A DNA stretch of 64,000 nt from Tetragenococcus koreensis. GTDB lineage: Bacteria > Bacillota > Bacilli > Lactobacillales > Enterococcaceae. The notes beneath the pieces are model-generated. The model was not told the DNA's origin. It did no database searches and saw only the letters and a program-made list of their open reading frames with translations. Positions 16,594 through 26,018 of this stretch are shown piece by piece. The first letter of the stretch is position 1. Each line of letters begins with the position of its first letter. The stretch is taken from NCBI RefSeq assembly GCF_003795145.1, contig NZ_CP027786.1:124001-188000 (forward strand). Reading direction: 5' to 3'. The position numbers were made by a program, and so were the translations under genes.

Positions 16594-17763
16594 ATGGAAA
16601 TAAAAATCACTCAACAAGCAGCAAAACGTATGCAACGTGGTTATCCCTTACTACAAAAAGAAGATCTGCTTGATCGCATCAAAGAAAACGAGTGGCTTGA
16701 TTTTATTGATAAACAAGGAAATTTGGTTGCTAAAGGTTATCTTGGCGTGCAAAATAATGGGGTAGGTTGGAGTCTAACTACAGAAAATCGCCCACTTAAT
16801 CATGCTTTTTTTGTGGATTTATTTTTTCAAGCCAAAGAAAAGCGACGTGCTTATTACCAAGATGAACAAACCAATGCCTTTCGGTTAGTTAATGGCGCTG
16901 GGGATCATCTAGGTGGTATGACGGTTGATAAGTATGGGGATTTCGTTGTAGTTTCTTGGTATAATCAAACTTTATATAATAAACAAGAAGAAATTATATC
17001 GGCTTTTAAAGAGGTTTTTCCTGAGATAAAAGGGATTTACGAAAAGCTGCGTTTTCAAACAGATCAACTTCAATCACGGCTCCTTTGGGGAATCTGTGCG
17101 CCAGAACCGCTTTATATTAAAGAAAATAATTTAACTTATGCAGTTTATCTGAATGAAGGACTGATGACAGGGATCTTTCTTGATCAACGCGAAGTTAGAG
17201 GATTATTTGCTACAGGACTCGCTAAAAATAAGAGTGTGTTGAATATGTTTAGCTATACTGGAGCTTTTTCGGTTGCAGCAGCTGCTGGTGGCGCTAAAAG
17301 TACGACTAGCGTTGATCTAGCTAAGCGTAGTTTGAAGAAAACCCAAGAACAATTTGCCATTAATCAAATAGACATTGAGCAACAAACGGTTCATGTAATG
17401 GAGACATTTGCTTATTTTAAATATGCTAAGAAAAAGAACTTGGCTTTTGATTGTATTATTTTAGATCCGCCTAGTTTTGCAAGGAATAAGAAAAAAGTAT
17501 TTCGTGTGGCCAAAGATTATGGTGAACTGATTGAAGATAGTGTAGCTATTTTAAATAATCAGGGTATAATTATGGCATCGTCCAATGCAGCGAATGTTTC
17601 ATCGAAAAAGTTTCAATCAATGATCGAAACAGCCTTGCAAAATAAAAAAGTTGCTTATAAATTAATTAAAAAGTTTCATCTTCCTTCAGATTTTGCCGTT
17701 GACCCGGCATTTCCAACTGGAGATTATTTAAAAGTTTATTTTTATCAAATTGAAAAAAGTTAA
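16594..17763 (+). CDS. Class I SAM-dependent rRNA methyltransferase (RlmI-like)
   Basis: The 389-residue protein has an N-terminal PUA-like RNA-binding domain (residues about 1-75, ending VAKGYLG) and an insert domain. A Rossmann methyltransferase follows with SAM motif LNMFSYTGAFSVAAAAGGAKSTTSVD and the catalytic-loop motif DCIILDPPSFARNK. This layout matches RlmI/YwbD-type 23S rRNA m5C methyltransferases; the exact base is not shown by the sequence. It is the first gene of a run with aroD and the deacylase, all closely spaced, and its ribosome binding site is weak. Confidence 0.85.
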   Translation: MEIKITQQAAKRMQRGYPLLQKEDLLDRIKENEWLDFIDKQGNLVAKGYLGVQNNGVGWSLTTENRPLNHAFFVDLFFQAKEKRRAYYQDEQTNAFRLVNGAGDHLGGMTVDKYGDFVVVSWYNQTLYNKQEEIISAFKEVFPEIKGIYEKLRFQTDQLQSRLLWGICAPEPLYIKENNLTYAVYLNEGLMTGIFLDQREVRGLFATGLAKNKSVLNMFSYTGAFSVAAAAGGAKSTTSVDLAKRSLKKTQEQFAINQIDIEQQTVHVMETFAYFKYAKKKNLAFDCIILDPPSFARNKKKVFRVAKDYGELIEDSVAILNNQGIIMASSNAANVSSKKFQSMIETALQNKKVAYKLIKKFHLPSDFAVDPAFPTGDYLKVYFYQIEKS

Positions 17764-17777
17764 TGGAGGTGTCTTTC

Positions 17778-18572
17778 TTGTTAGAGATAAAAAATATAAA
17801 AATAGGTGATGGTCACCCTAAAATGTGTGTCCCTATTACTGGAGAAACAACTGAAGAAATAGCAGAACAAGCTAACTTAGCTAAACAATCTGTTGCTGAG
17901 ATAGTAGAATGGCGGGCAGATCTTTTTAACGAAAGCGAAGAGATCAATGATATGATGGAGACTCTTGAGATGATTGCAGGAATTCTGCCAGAAAAGATTC
18001 TTTTGTTTACCTTTCGCTCAGTCGAAGAAGGTGGTAATCGACCGGTCTCTTTAAAAATGTATCATGATGTATGCTTGGCAGCTGCAGGAACCCAAAAGGT
18101 AGACCTGATTGATATAGAATTTGGCAAAGTTGAATTTTTAGGACGTAAATTTGTGCAAGATTTAAAAATTCAAGGTGTGAAAATTATCATGAGCAGCCAT
18201 GACTATGATCAAACACCTGAAGATGCAACCATGATTTACCGAATTGGTGTAATGAATCAATTTGGTGCTGATATTGGGAAAATTGCTGCTATGCCACACA
18301 ATCTACAAGATGTGCTGCGAATGATGAATATTGTTTCAAGAGCTCGTGCTTTTAACGAATTACCCATCGCCACCATCTCCATGTCAGATTTGGGCAAAGC
18401 ATCACGGATCACAGGAGAAATCACAGGATCAGTTCTTACTTTTGGTTCTTTGGAGGAGGCGCAAGGCTCGGCGCCTGGCCAGATTCCTATTGATGAATTA
18501 CAATTTATTTTACAAACTTTGCATGTAAAAGACCAACAAGTAAACAGTAACCAAGTTTCAAGCAACGAATAA
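17778..18572 (+). CDS. aroD: Type I 3-dehydroquinate dehydratase
   Basis: This enzyme of the shikimate pathway converts 3-dehydroquinate to 3-dehydroshikimate by a Schiff base. The catalytic pair is visible: His in MSSHDYDQTP and Lys in GKIAAMPHN. Other motifs are VEWRADLF and SRITGEITGSVLTFG. An ATG at 17763 overlaps the stop of the previous gene, but the GGAGG there is the ribosome binding site, and 8 bases later a TTG (17778) gives the normal family length of 264 residues. The C-terminal 15 residues are Gln/Asn/Ser-rich. Confidence 0.93.
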   Translation: MLEIKNIKIGDGHPKMCVPITGETTEEIAEQANLAKQSVAEIVEWRADLFNESEEINDMMETLEMIAGILPEKILLFTFRSVEEGGNRPVSLKMYHDVCLAAAGTQKVDLIDIEFGKVEFLGRKFVQDLKIQGVKIIMSSHDYDQTPEDATMIYRIGVMNQFGADIGKIAAMPHNLQDVLRMMNIVSRARAFNELPIATISMSDLGKASRITGEITGSVLTFGSLEEAQGSAPGQIPIDELQFILQTLHVKDQQVNSNQVSSNE

Positions 18573-18586
18573 ATAGGAGCGAGCAA

Positions 18587-19072
18587 TTGAGTAAGAAGAA
18601 AAAAGAAAAAACGAACGCTGTTCGTCTAGTTGAACAACATGACATTTCTTATAAAGAATATGAATATTCGTGGGGCGAAGACCAACTGAGTGCTGAACAT
18701 GTAGCCAACGAACTTAACCAGAATATCGCACAAATCTTTAAAACTTTAGTAGCGGTAGGAAATAAAACGGGGGCACTCGTGGCTGTGGTTCCAGGCAATC
18801 AAGAGTTAGATTTAAAAAAGATCGCAAAAATAAGCCAGAATAAAAAGGTTGAAATGCTTCATTTAAAAGATTTAGAAAAGACAACTGGTTATATTAGAGG
18901 TGGCTGTTCACCCATTGGAATGAAAAAACAATTTCCAACGTACATCGATACATCAGCTCAGGACTTTTCTTCGATTTTAGTTTCAGCAGGAAAACGGGGA
19001 CTGCAAATCGAATTAGCCCCAGAAGATTTAGCTAATCTTGTTGATGGAACATTTGCTGATATAACAGTTTAA
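18587..19072 (+). CDS. YbaK/EbsC family Cys-tRNA(Pro) deacylase
   Basis: The 161-residue editing-domain protein hydrolyses mischarged Cys-tRNA(Pro). Family marks are the nucleotide/tRNA-binding stretch NIAQIFKTLVAVGNKTGALVAVVPGN, KKIAKISQNKKVEMLHLKDLEKTTGY and GGCSPIGMKKQFPTYID. The start is TTG after TAGGAGC (8 bases). In Enterococcus the homologue EbsC was named for an effect on aggregation substance display. It lies 14 bp after aroD and ends the run; a terminator follows. Confidence 0.9.
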   Translation: MSKKKKEKTNAVRLVEQHDISYKEYEYSWGEDQLSAEHVANELNQNIAQIFKTLVAVGNKTGALVAVVPGNQELDLKKIAKISQNKKVEMLHLKDLEKTTGYIRGGCSPIGMKKQFPTYIDTSAQDFSSILVSAGKRGLQIELAPEDLANLVDGTFADITV

Positions 19073-19129
19073 GAAGTATGACGTTCAATTTCAAACTTAT
19101 GACCTATTCGGTGGTTAATGCTCTCATAT

Positions 19130-19168
19130 AATAGTGTTGTCAGTTTTTACTGATAACATTATTTTTTT
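19130..19168 (+). terminator. Terminator after the deacylase gene
   Basis: AATAgTGTTgTCAGT and ACTGAtAACAtTATT pair around TTTT and end in seven T residues. The remaining 265 bp up to gdhA hold no ORF; a TATAAT box at 19376-19381 is the best gdhA -10 candidate. Confidence 0.85.
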
Positions 19169-19405
19169 AACAATAAATTTGTTAAAGTAATGCGTTTAGC
19201 TGAAAAAATGAACAAAACTCTGATATATTGATCCTATCGCTTTAAATTTTTTTATACTTTTTACAGCAAAGAACTGAAAAAGCTATGAAAACAACCTTGA
19301 ACGCGGTTTCTAACAAAAGGTAATTCGCTTAGTGATAGGGTCAATTTCAAGAAAATTGTTTGAAAATTACAAAAATATAATGCATATGCTTTTTATTTCT
19401 GCTAA

Positions 19406-20785
<1,380 letters not shown>

Positions 20786-20797
20786 TCAAATATTTAC

Positions 20798-20857
20798 TTG
20801 AAAAAAGCCAATAAAAAAAGTAAAGTAGTAATGTAAGTTACTACTTTACTTTTTTTA
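20798..20857 (+). terminator. gdhA terminator overlapped by a candidate pgi promoter
   Basis: AAAGTAAAGTAGTAA and TTACTACTTTACTTT (20813-20857) form a perfect stem with a 6-base loop and T tract. TTGAAA (20798-20803) and TAAAGT (20821-20826) are 17 bp apart, so transcription could start in the loop. A pgi message made from there would contain only the 3' arm and could not form the terminator. Confidence 0.65.
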
Positions 20858-20870
20858 AGGAGGAGGCAAC

Positions 20871-22217
20871 ATGGGACATATTTCATTTGATTATTCAAAA
20901 GTAACACCTTTTGTTAGCGAACATGAACTTGACTATATGCAAAATCAAGTTACCGCAGCAGATACAGCATTAAGAAACGGAACAGGCGCAGGTAATGATT
21001 TTTTAGGGTGGATTGATTTGCCAGAAAACTATGATAAAGAAGAGTTTTCTCGGATCAAAAAAGCCGCTCAAAAAATTCAATCAGATTCTGACGTTTTAGT
21101 TGTCATTGGTATTGGCGGTTCTTATTTAGGCGCACGTGCAGCCATCGAATTTTTACAAAATTCATTTTATAATACGTTACCAAAAGAACAAAGAAAAACA
21201 CCGCAAGTCGTTTTTGCTGGTAACTCTATCTCTTCAACTTATTTAGCAGATTTGATTGAAATGATTGGTGACCGTGATTTTTCAGTAAACGTTATCTCAA
21301 AATCAGGGACAACTACGGAACCAGCGATTGCTTTTCGTGTATTTAAAGAATTATTGATTAATAAATACGGCGAAGAAGAAGCCAACAAACGAATTTATGC
21401 TACGACTGACCGTCAAAAAGGTGCAGTAAAAGAAGAAGTTGATGCTCAAGGCTGGGAAAGTTTTGTGATTCCAGATGATGTTGGTGGCCGTTTTACAGTA
21501 TTAACACCAGTTGGTTTACTACCTATCGCTGTTAGCGGGGCAGATATAGATGCCTTAATGCAAGGCGCTGCTGATGCTCGTAAAGAATACGCAGACCCTG
21601 ATTTGAAGAAAAATGAAGCTTATCAATATGCTGCTTTGCGTAACATTTTGCACCGTAAAGATAAAGCTATCGAAATTTTGGTTAATTATGAACCAGGAAT
21701 GCAATATTTCTCTGAATGGTGGAAACAACTATATGGCGAATCTGAAGGAAAAGACCAAAAAGGAATCTACCCATCAAGCGCCAATTTCTCAACAGACCTT
21801 CATTCAGTTGGACAAACCATTCAAGATGGAACTCGCAATGTGTTTGAAACAGTTGTGAAAGTAGAAAAACCACGAAAAAGTGTAACTATTCCAACGCAAG
21901 ATTCCGATCTAGATGGTCTAGGTTATTTGCAAGGAAAAGAAATCGACTTTGTTAATACTAAAGCATTTGAAGGAACTCTATTAGCACATACCGATGGAAA
22001 CGTTCCTAACTTGCTAGTAAAAATTCCAGCTATGGATGAATATACGTTAGGTTATGTTATGTATTTCTTTGAAATTGCTGTAGGAATTTCGGGTTACTTG
22101 AATGGTGTTAACCCATTCGACCAACCAGGTGTTGAAGCTTATAAGAAAAATATGTTTGCTTTATTAGGTAAACCAGGCTTTGAAGACTTGGCTAAAGAAT
22201 TGAACGATCGTTTATAA
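20871..22217 (+). CDS. pgi: Glucose-6-phosphate isomerase
   Basis: The 448-residue enzyme interconverts glucose 6-phosphate and fructose 6-phosphate. The SIS-domain motifs are [19 protein letters not shown] and [17 protein letters not shown]; the family signatures [19 protein letters not shown] and the C-terminal catalytic-lysine region [16 protein letters not shown] are intact. The short length is that of Firmicutes Pgi. The ribosome binding site AAGGAGGAGG begins right behind the gdhA terminator. A terminator follows at 22313. Confidence 0.96.
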   Translation: MGHISFDYSKVTPFVSEHELDYMQNQVTAADTALRNGTGAGNDFLGWIDLPENYDKEEFSRIKKAAQKIQSDSDVLVVIGIGGSYLGARAAIEFLQNSFYNTLPKEQRKTPQVVFAGNSISSTYLADLIEMIGDRDFSVNVISKSGTTTEPAIAFRVFKELLINKYGEEEANKRIYATTDRQKGAVKEEVDAQGWESFVIPDDVGGRFTVLTPVGLLPIAVSGADIDALMQGAADARKEYADPDLKKNEAYQYAALRNILHRKDKAIEILVNYEPGMQYFSEWWKQLYGESEGKDQKGIYPSSANFSTDLHSVGQTIQDGTRNVFETVVKVEKPRKSVTIPTQDSDLDGLGYLQGKEIDFVNTKAFEGTLLAHTDGNVPNLLVKIPAMDEYTLGYVMYFFEIAVGISGYLNGVNPFDQPGVEAYKKNMFALLGKPGFEDLAKELNDRL

Positions 22218-22244
22218 AACAACGTTTGTAGCACGTTAAACGCA

Positions 22245-22303
22245 AAAACGTGATAGAAACATGTTTGCTTTAAAACTAAAAACGTGATAGAAAACGTGAT
22301 AGT
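22245..22303 (+). repeat. Three short repeats AACGTGATAG behind pgi
   Basis: AACGTGATAG occurs three times (about 22247, 22281 and 22294) in the 95 bp between the pgi stop and its terminator. No function is evident. Confidence 0.5.
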
Positions 22304-22312
22304 GAGATAAGG

Positions 22313-22342
22313 GAAGCACTCAAATTGAGTGCTTCTTTTTTT
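22313..22342 (+). terminator. pgi terminator
   Basis: GAAGCACTCAA and TTGAGTGCTTC form a perfect stem with a run of T residues. Confidence 0.92.
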
Positions 22343-22348
22343 GCATAC

Positions 22349-22395
22349 AAAAAAACTGTCAGCAGTAAAAACGAGCAATTACTACTAACAGTTTC
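22349..22395 (-). terminator. Terminator of the 52-residue gene
   Basis: On the minus strand AAACTGTtAGTAGTAA pairs with TTTACTGCTgACAGTTT and is followed by T residues. Confidence 0.8.
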
Positions 22396-22434
22396 AACAA
22401 GCGGAAACAATCGGATTCATACTGGAAGTCCTTT

Positions 22435-22593
22435 CTAAACGTTGGCTTTTTCAGTGCTTAAATTTTTTATCGCGTGTTCAATGGTTACACCATAAGCTAC
22501 ATGTTGTTCATTTTTTGAATCGATAGCCATAAATTGATTAGTGCTTGTATCAAAAGCAATCCGATAATCTAAATTTTCTTTTTTAAATGTCAT
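22435..22593 (-). CDS. Small hypothetical protein, 52 residues
   Basis: The ORF starts MTFKKENLDYRIAFDTSTNQ and ends STEKANV. Excellent AAAGGAGG lies 7 bases before the ATG at 22593; the frame is open further upstream but without a second binding site. The protein is soluble, mixed-charge, probably two or three beta strands and a helix (TIEHAIKNLS). I do not recognise the family. It has its own terminator, which supports a real small gene. Confidence 0.65.
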   Translation of the reverse strand: MTFKKENLDYRIAFDTSTNQFMAIDSKNEQHVAYGVTIEHAIKNLSTEKANV

Positions 22594-22701
22594 ATACATC
22601 CCTCCTTTAATTTTATTTAATAACAGCCGCCTTTTATAATATAGCACACGCTAAATAAAAACCCAAATTTTAAGCATATGCACGAATAGTTCTTAAGCAT
22701 T

Positions 22702-23298
22702 TCATAACAAAAATTGGACTAAATACTCACTGCCATATAGTAAAGCTAAACTATATAAAAAGACAGAAGCAGGTTTAGCTAATAAAATAATCCAAGTAAA
22801 TTTTTTAAAAGAAATTCCAGTTAAACTTGCCATTAAACATAAAGCGTCGTCAGGAGCAATAGGTAAAAATATAGCTAAAGCAAAAAGACGATCGAAACGT
22901 TTTTGGTTATCTAGCCAATGAATATATTTGTTGTAAGTCTTTTCATTTATTAACCGTAAAACAAGCGGTTTTCCATATTGACGGCCTAACCAAAAGAGTA
23001 TTACAGAGCCAATACAAATTCCTAAGTAATTGTAAATAAAACCTCTGAATGGGCCAAAGAGCAAGACTCCCGCAGCTAATGAAATACCGCCTGGAAGTAT
23101 CGGAACAACAACTTGCAGAATTTGAATCAAAATAAACAACATCGGTCCTAAAAGAGCTGCTTGTCCGACAAATTCTTGGAGCGCTTGTATGTCAGCAAAA
23201 ATCCCCAGACGGTAAAAATAAATAGATAAAGAAATCAAACCAAAAAAGCCACATAAAGAAATCAAATTGATTAATCTTTTTGATGTTGTAATACTCAA
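22702..23298 (-). CDS. TVP38/TMEM64 (DedA-like) membrane protein
   Basis: The 198-residue protein has about five hydrophobic segments. The SNARE-associated/VTT-domain core is seen in VVPILPGGISLAAGVLLFGPF, FIYNYLGICIGSVILFWLGRQYG and FALAIFLPIAPDDALCLMASLTG. Proteins of this superfamily act in lipid scrambling or transport across the membrane; the specific cargo is unknown here. It is a single gene with an AGGTGTTC-like weak site before the ATG. Confidence 0.8.
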   Translation of the reverse strand: MSITTSKRLINLISLCGFFGLISLSIYFYRLGIFADIQALQEFVGQAALLGPMLFILIQILQVVVPILPGGISLAAGVLLFGPFRGFIYNYLGICIGSVILFWLGRQYGKPLVLRLINEKTYNKYIHWLDNQKRFDRLFALAIFLPIAPDDALCLMASLTGISFKKFTWIILLAKPASVFLYSLALLYGSEYLVQFLL

Positions 23299-23402
23299 TG
23301 GAGAACACCTCTAATTTCTATCACTTTACTTATAATTATAAACAAAATCATAAAAAAAGCATGCAACTAAGGGCTGATTTTCATTTAGTTAATATATTTT
23401 TA

Positions 23403-23846
23403 TTAATTTTTTCTTGCACGAATTCGCTTATTAATTATTTGTTCAACTAAACTAGTCATTAATAAGCCGCCAACGATACTTATTGCCGTGGTTACTACAA
23501 ACATTAGCTTTTCGGAACCAACGTTAGAATCTCCTAAAACAAAGGCGCGCACAGCTTCATAAGAAGGACCACCAGGTACTAAGGGAACTAAACTAGGAAT
23601 ATAAAAAATAATCATTGGCATTTTTTGCTTTTTGGAAAAAAAGATACTTAGACAACCGATAATAAAGGCCGCAGCAAAATTAGAAAGAGCGATACTGTTG
23701 AAAGATTGTCTTAAATAAAAATAAATAATCCAGCCGATAGCTCCAGTAAAACCACTGGTCCAAAGTGCACGTCGGGGGATATTTGCTATGATGCCAAAAG
23801 CTGCACTGCTAAGAAAACTAAGAGAAAACTGTAGAATAAATGTCAT
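23403..23846 (-). CDS. Threonine/serine exporter, small subunit (ThrE C-terminal half)
   Basis: The 147-residue protein has four or five membrane helices and matches the DUF3815/ThrE_2 half of ThrE-type exporters (SLVPLVPGGPSYEAVRAF). It begins at ATG 23846, which overlaps the stop of the larger half (ATGA), with GGAGG upstream; the upstream open frame belongs inside the partner gene. The two proteins together correspond to one full-length ThrE, exporting threonine or serine with proton exchange. Confidence 0.85.
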   Translation of the reverse strand: MTFILQFSLSFLSSAAFGIIANIPRRALWTSGFTGAIGWIIYFYLRQSFNSIALSNFAAAFIIGCLSIFFSKKQKMPMIIFYIPSLVPLVPGGPSYEAVRAFVLGDSNVGSEKLMFVVTTAISIVGGLLMTSLVEQIINKRIRARKN

Positions 23847-24604
23847 GGTAATAAACCTCCAAAAATAAAAAGAACACATGCAATTCCAAGGGCAATCGAG
23901 GTAGCTACGATAATCGCTTCTGTCCCACGAACGAGCCCGCTGACTAAGTGTCCAGCTAAAATGTCACGTAAAGAAGTTGTAATTGCTACACCAGGCACTA
24001 AAGGCATAACGGCGCCGATACACATGAAGTCGAAACTAACTGCAAGGCTGGTTTTAGTAAAAAAGAAAGCCAAGGTACCAATGACAAATGAGGTCAAGAA
24101 AGTATCGAAAAAACGTAATTCAAAATTTCGTTTTACACTACTTTTTACGAGAAAGCCAATTCCCCCAATGAGAAAAGTAGGAATAAAGTTCATCCAGCTG
24201 CCGCCAAATAAAAGCATTAAAAACGCGCTTAAAAATGCAGCACTGAAAAGTTGAACCATCATCGGAAATTCAGGGGTGTCTTTATCTATTCTTTTCAATT
24301 CTTTGTAAAGAGTCGTTAAGGCTACTTTTTTTTCAGCAAACTCTCTAGATAATTGATTAACAGCTTCAACTTTTTCTAAGTTAATCATTCGTTCCCCCAC
24401 ATTTTCAATTTGGGTATAATGACTACTTTTTAATCCCATAAAAATGCCTGTAGCAGTTACATAGCTGTTACTATTTGGTTCGTTGGCATTTACAGCAATA
24501 CGGTTCATCGTATCTTCTACACGATACACTTCAGAACCACTTTCCATCATAATTCTACCAGCTAATAAACATGTGTCTATTAGCAAGCCATCTGCTTTTT
24601 CCAT
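23843..24604 (-). CDS. Threonine/serine exporter, large subunit (ThrE N-terminal half, DUF1212)
   Basis: The 253-residue protein has a cytoplasmic N-terminal part (LAGRIMMESGSEVYRVEDTMNRI, the family signature) and five membrane helices with PLVPGVAITTSLRDILAGHLVSG. It should pair with the small subunit encoded next to it. The start ATG at 24604 has AGGAGA upstream. Confidence 0.87.
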   Translation of the reverse strand: MEKADGLLIDTCLLAGRIMMESGSEVYRVEDTMNRIAVNANEPNSNSYVTATGIFMGLKSSHYTQIENVGERMINLEKVEAVNQLSREFAEKKVALTTLYKELKRIDKDTPEFPMMVQLFSAAFLSAFLMLLFGGSWMNFIPTFLIGGIGFLVKSSVKRNFELRFFDTFLTSFVIGTLAFFFTKTSLAVSFDFMCIGAVMPLVPGVAITTSLRDILAGHLVSGLVRGTEAIIVATSIALGIACVLFIFGGLLP

Positions 24605-24905
24605 AATATATCTCCTTACGTAGTAACTATGTTAATCCTTCCATCATTCTATCTGTTTGTTATAGGACTGACAAGAAAGTTTTTTTAATAACTGAACTTA
24701 ACCGAAGTACTTTTATATTTATTTTAAGATTCAACGAGAACAAGAGGTATTGAGTGTAAACAAAAAATGTATATAACTGTAATAAACGGTTATTTAAAAA
24801 CAAACAGCTGTTTTTATAAAACAAGTAGAAAATCCTTTAAAATTTTGTAATTCTCGGTTAAAATAACAATATGTAGTTATATTAAAAAAGTGAGGAGGTT
24901 ATGGT
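24605..24905. other. Divergent intergenic region, thrE halves / TetR gene
   Basis: Three hundred bp of AT-rich sequence between divergent genes. It holds the promoters of both. AAACAGCTGTTTT at about 24803-24815 is a palindrome that could be an operator for the TetR regulator. No ORF is seen. Confidence 0.4.
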
Positions 24906-25487
24906 ATGCGACATAAGGTATACACAAGAGAACATATTTTAAAAGCTGCTTATGAATTGATCGAAAAAGATGGTTTTAGTAATTTTACGGCGCGAAACGT
25001 TGCGGCTCAAATGGGAGTGTCTACTCAGCCAATCTATTTAGAATTTGAGAATATGGAAGATTTGAAACAGTCTTTGATTAAAACGATATTTGATGATTTG
25101 ACCACAAAAGTATTCAGCGTTGAACACACAGGGGACAAATTGATCGATATCAGTATTAATTATATTGACTTTGCACAAAATAATCCGCGTTTATTTATGG
25201 CAATGTACCTCGATGAAAAGGGTGGAGGTAGAACGATGTATGATCTTTCCTACCAATTTTTTAAAGAAACAATTTTGCAGCAAGAGGAATACAAAGATCT
25301 AACGGAAGGATATATCGAAGCTCTTTTTCATGGAACTTGGATCCCTATTACTGGATTGGCGACATTAATGATATCAAAAGTGATTATCCCAACACGTCAA
25401 CAAATAATTGCGATTATTGAGCAAAGTGTAAATGCCGTTTTAGAAAGTAATTATGAAGATAACAGCTTAAATGAAGAAAAGAAGTAA
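24906..25487 (+). CDS. TetR/AcrR family transcriptional regulator
   Basis: The 193-residue protein starts with a TetR helix-turn-helix: REHILKAAYELIEKDGFSNFTARNVAAQMGVSTQPIYLEFENMEDL in the first 55 residues. The C-terminal ligand-binding domain resembles the TetR_C_13/WHG group. The GAGGAGG site lies 7 bases before the ATG. It is divergent from the ThrE exporter genes and may control them, or act elsewhere; no ligand can be inferred. Confidence 0.85.
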   Translation: MRHKVYTREHILKAAYELIEKDGFSNFTARNVAAQMGVSTQPIYLEFENMEDLKQSLIKTIFDDLTTKVFSVEHTGDKLIDISINYIDFAQNNPRLFMAMYLDEKGGGRTMYDLSYQFFKETILQQEEYKDLTEGYIEALFHGTWIPITGLATLMISKVIIPTRQQIIAIIEQSVNAVLESNYEDNSLNEEKK

Positions 25488-25661
25488 AAAAATTTATGAA
25501 CTCAATACTAACTTAGCTAGAACTAGATGAAGGCGCTTTATTTAGTAGTAGCTAAGTTTCTTGTATGTAAATTTGAAGAGACCACGCTTGCTAAAATAGA
25601 TCATTTTCAGATCGGCATAAATCATATTCTTTTAAAGTTGACCCGGGTTGCTTTCAAATTA

Positions 25662-25712
25662 CTAAAATAAAAAGATGCCAAAAAGATTGAGTAATCAACC
25701 ATTTTGACATCT
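25662..25712 (-). terminator. Terminator of tRNA-Ser(CGA)
   Basis: On the minus strand AGATGTCAAAATGGTTGA pairs with TCAATCTTTTTGGCATCT and is followed by T residues. Confidence 0.8.
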
Positions 25713-25728
25713 ACTAAAAGTATATAAA

Positions 25729-25815
25729 GGAGAGTACGGGATTTGAACCCGTGCACCGCTTTTATACGGCTCGCTGGATTTCGAGTCCAGTGCATTACCG
25801 CTCTGCCAACTCTCC
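25729..25815 (-). tRNA. tRNA-Ser (CGA)
   Basis: Full cloverleaf on the minus strand: acceptor GGAGAGT/ACTCTCC, anticodon loop CTCGAAA (anticodon CGA, codon UCG), a long variable arm typical of serine tRNAs and T-arm GGGTTCAAATCCC. CCA is not encoded. Confidence 0.95.
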
Positions 25816-25943
25816 GCAAATAATATTTTCTCATTTTTTTGTAGAAATGCAAGGGTTATTTTTTATTTTCTGGAAAAACTTCAGCGAAAAAAATCTTATA
25901 ACTATTGTCTTACCATAGAGTGCTAGTCTTCTAAAAAGACATG

Positions 25944-25997
25944 ATAAAAAAGAGATACCAGAATCATTTTTTACCTATTAATAATGGATTCTGGTAT
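25944..25997 (-). terminator. Hairpin, probable original terminator of the Cof phosphatase gene
   Basis: ATACCAGAATC (25955) and GATTCTGGTAT (25987) pair; on the minus strand a T-rich tract follows. No minus-strand gene lies directly upstream except across the IS element, so it probably belonged to the phosphatase gene before the insertion. Confidence 0.5.
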
Positions 25998-26018
25998 TAA
26001 ATCGTTGTTTCTCATTAA

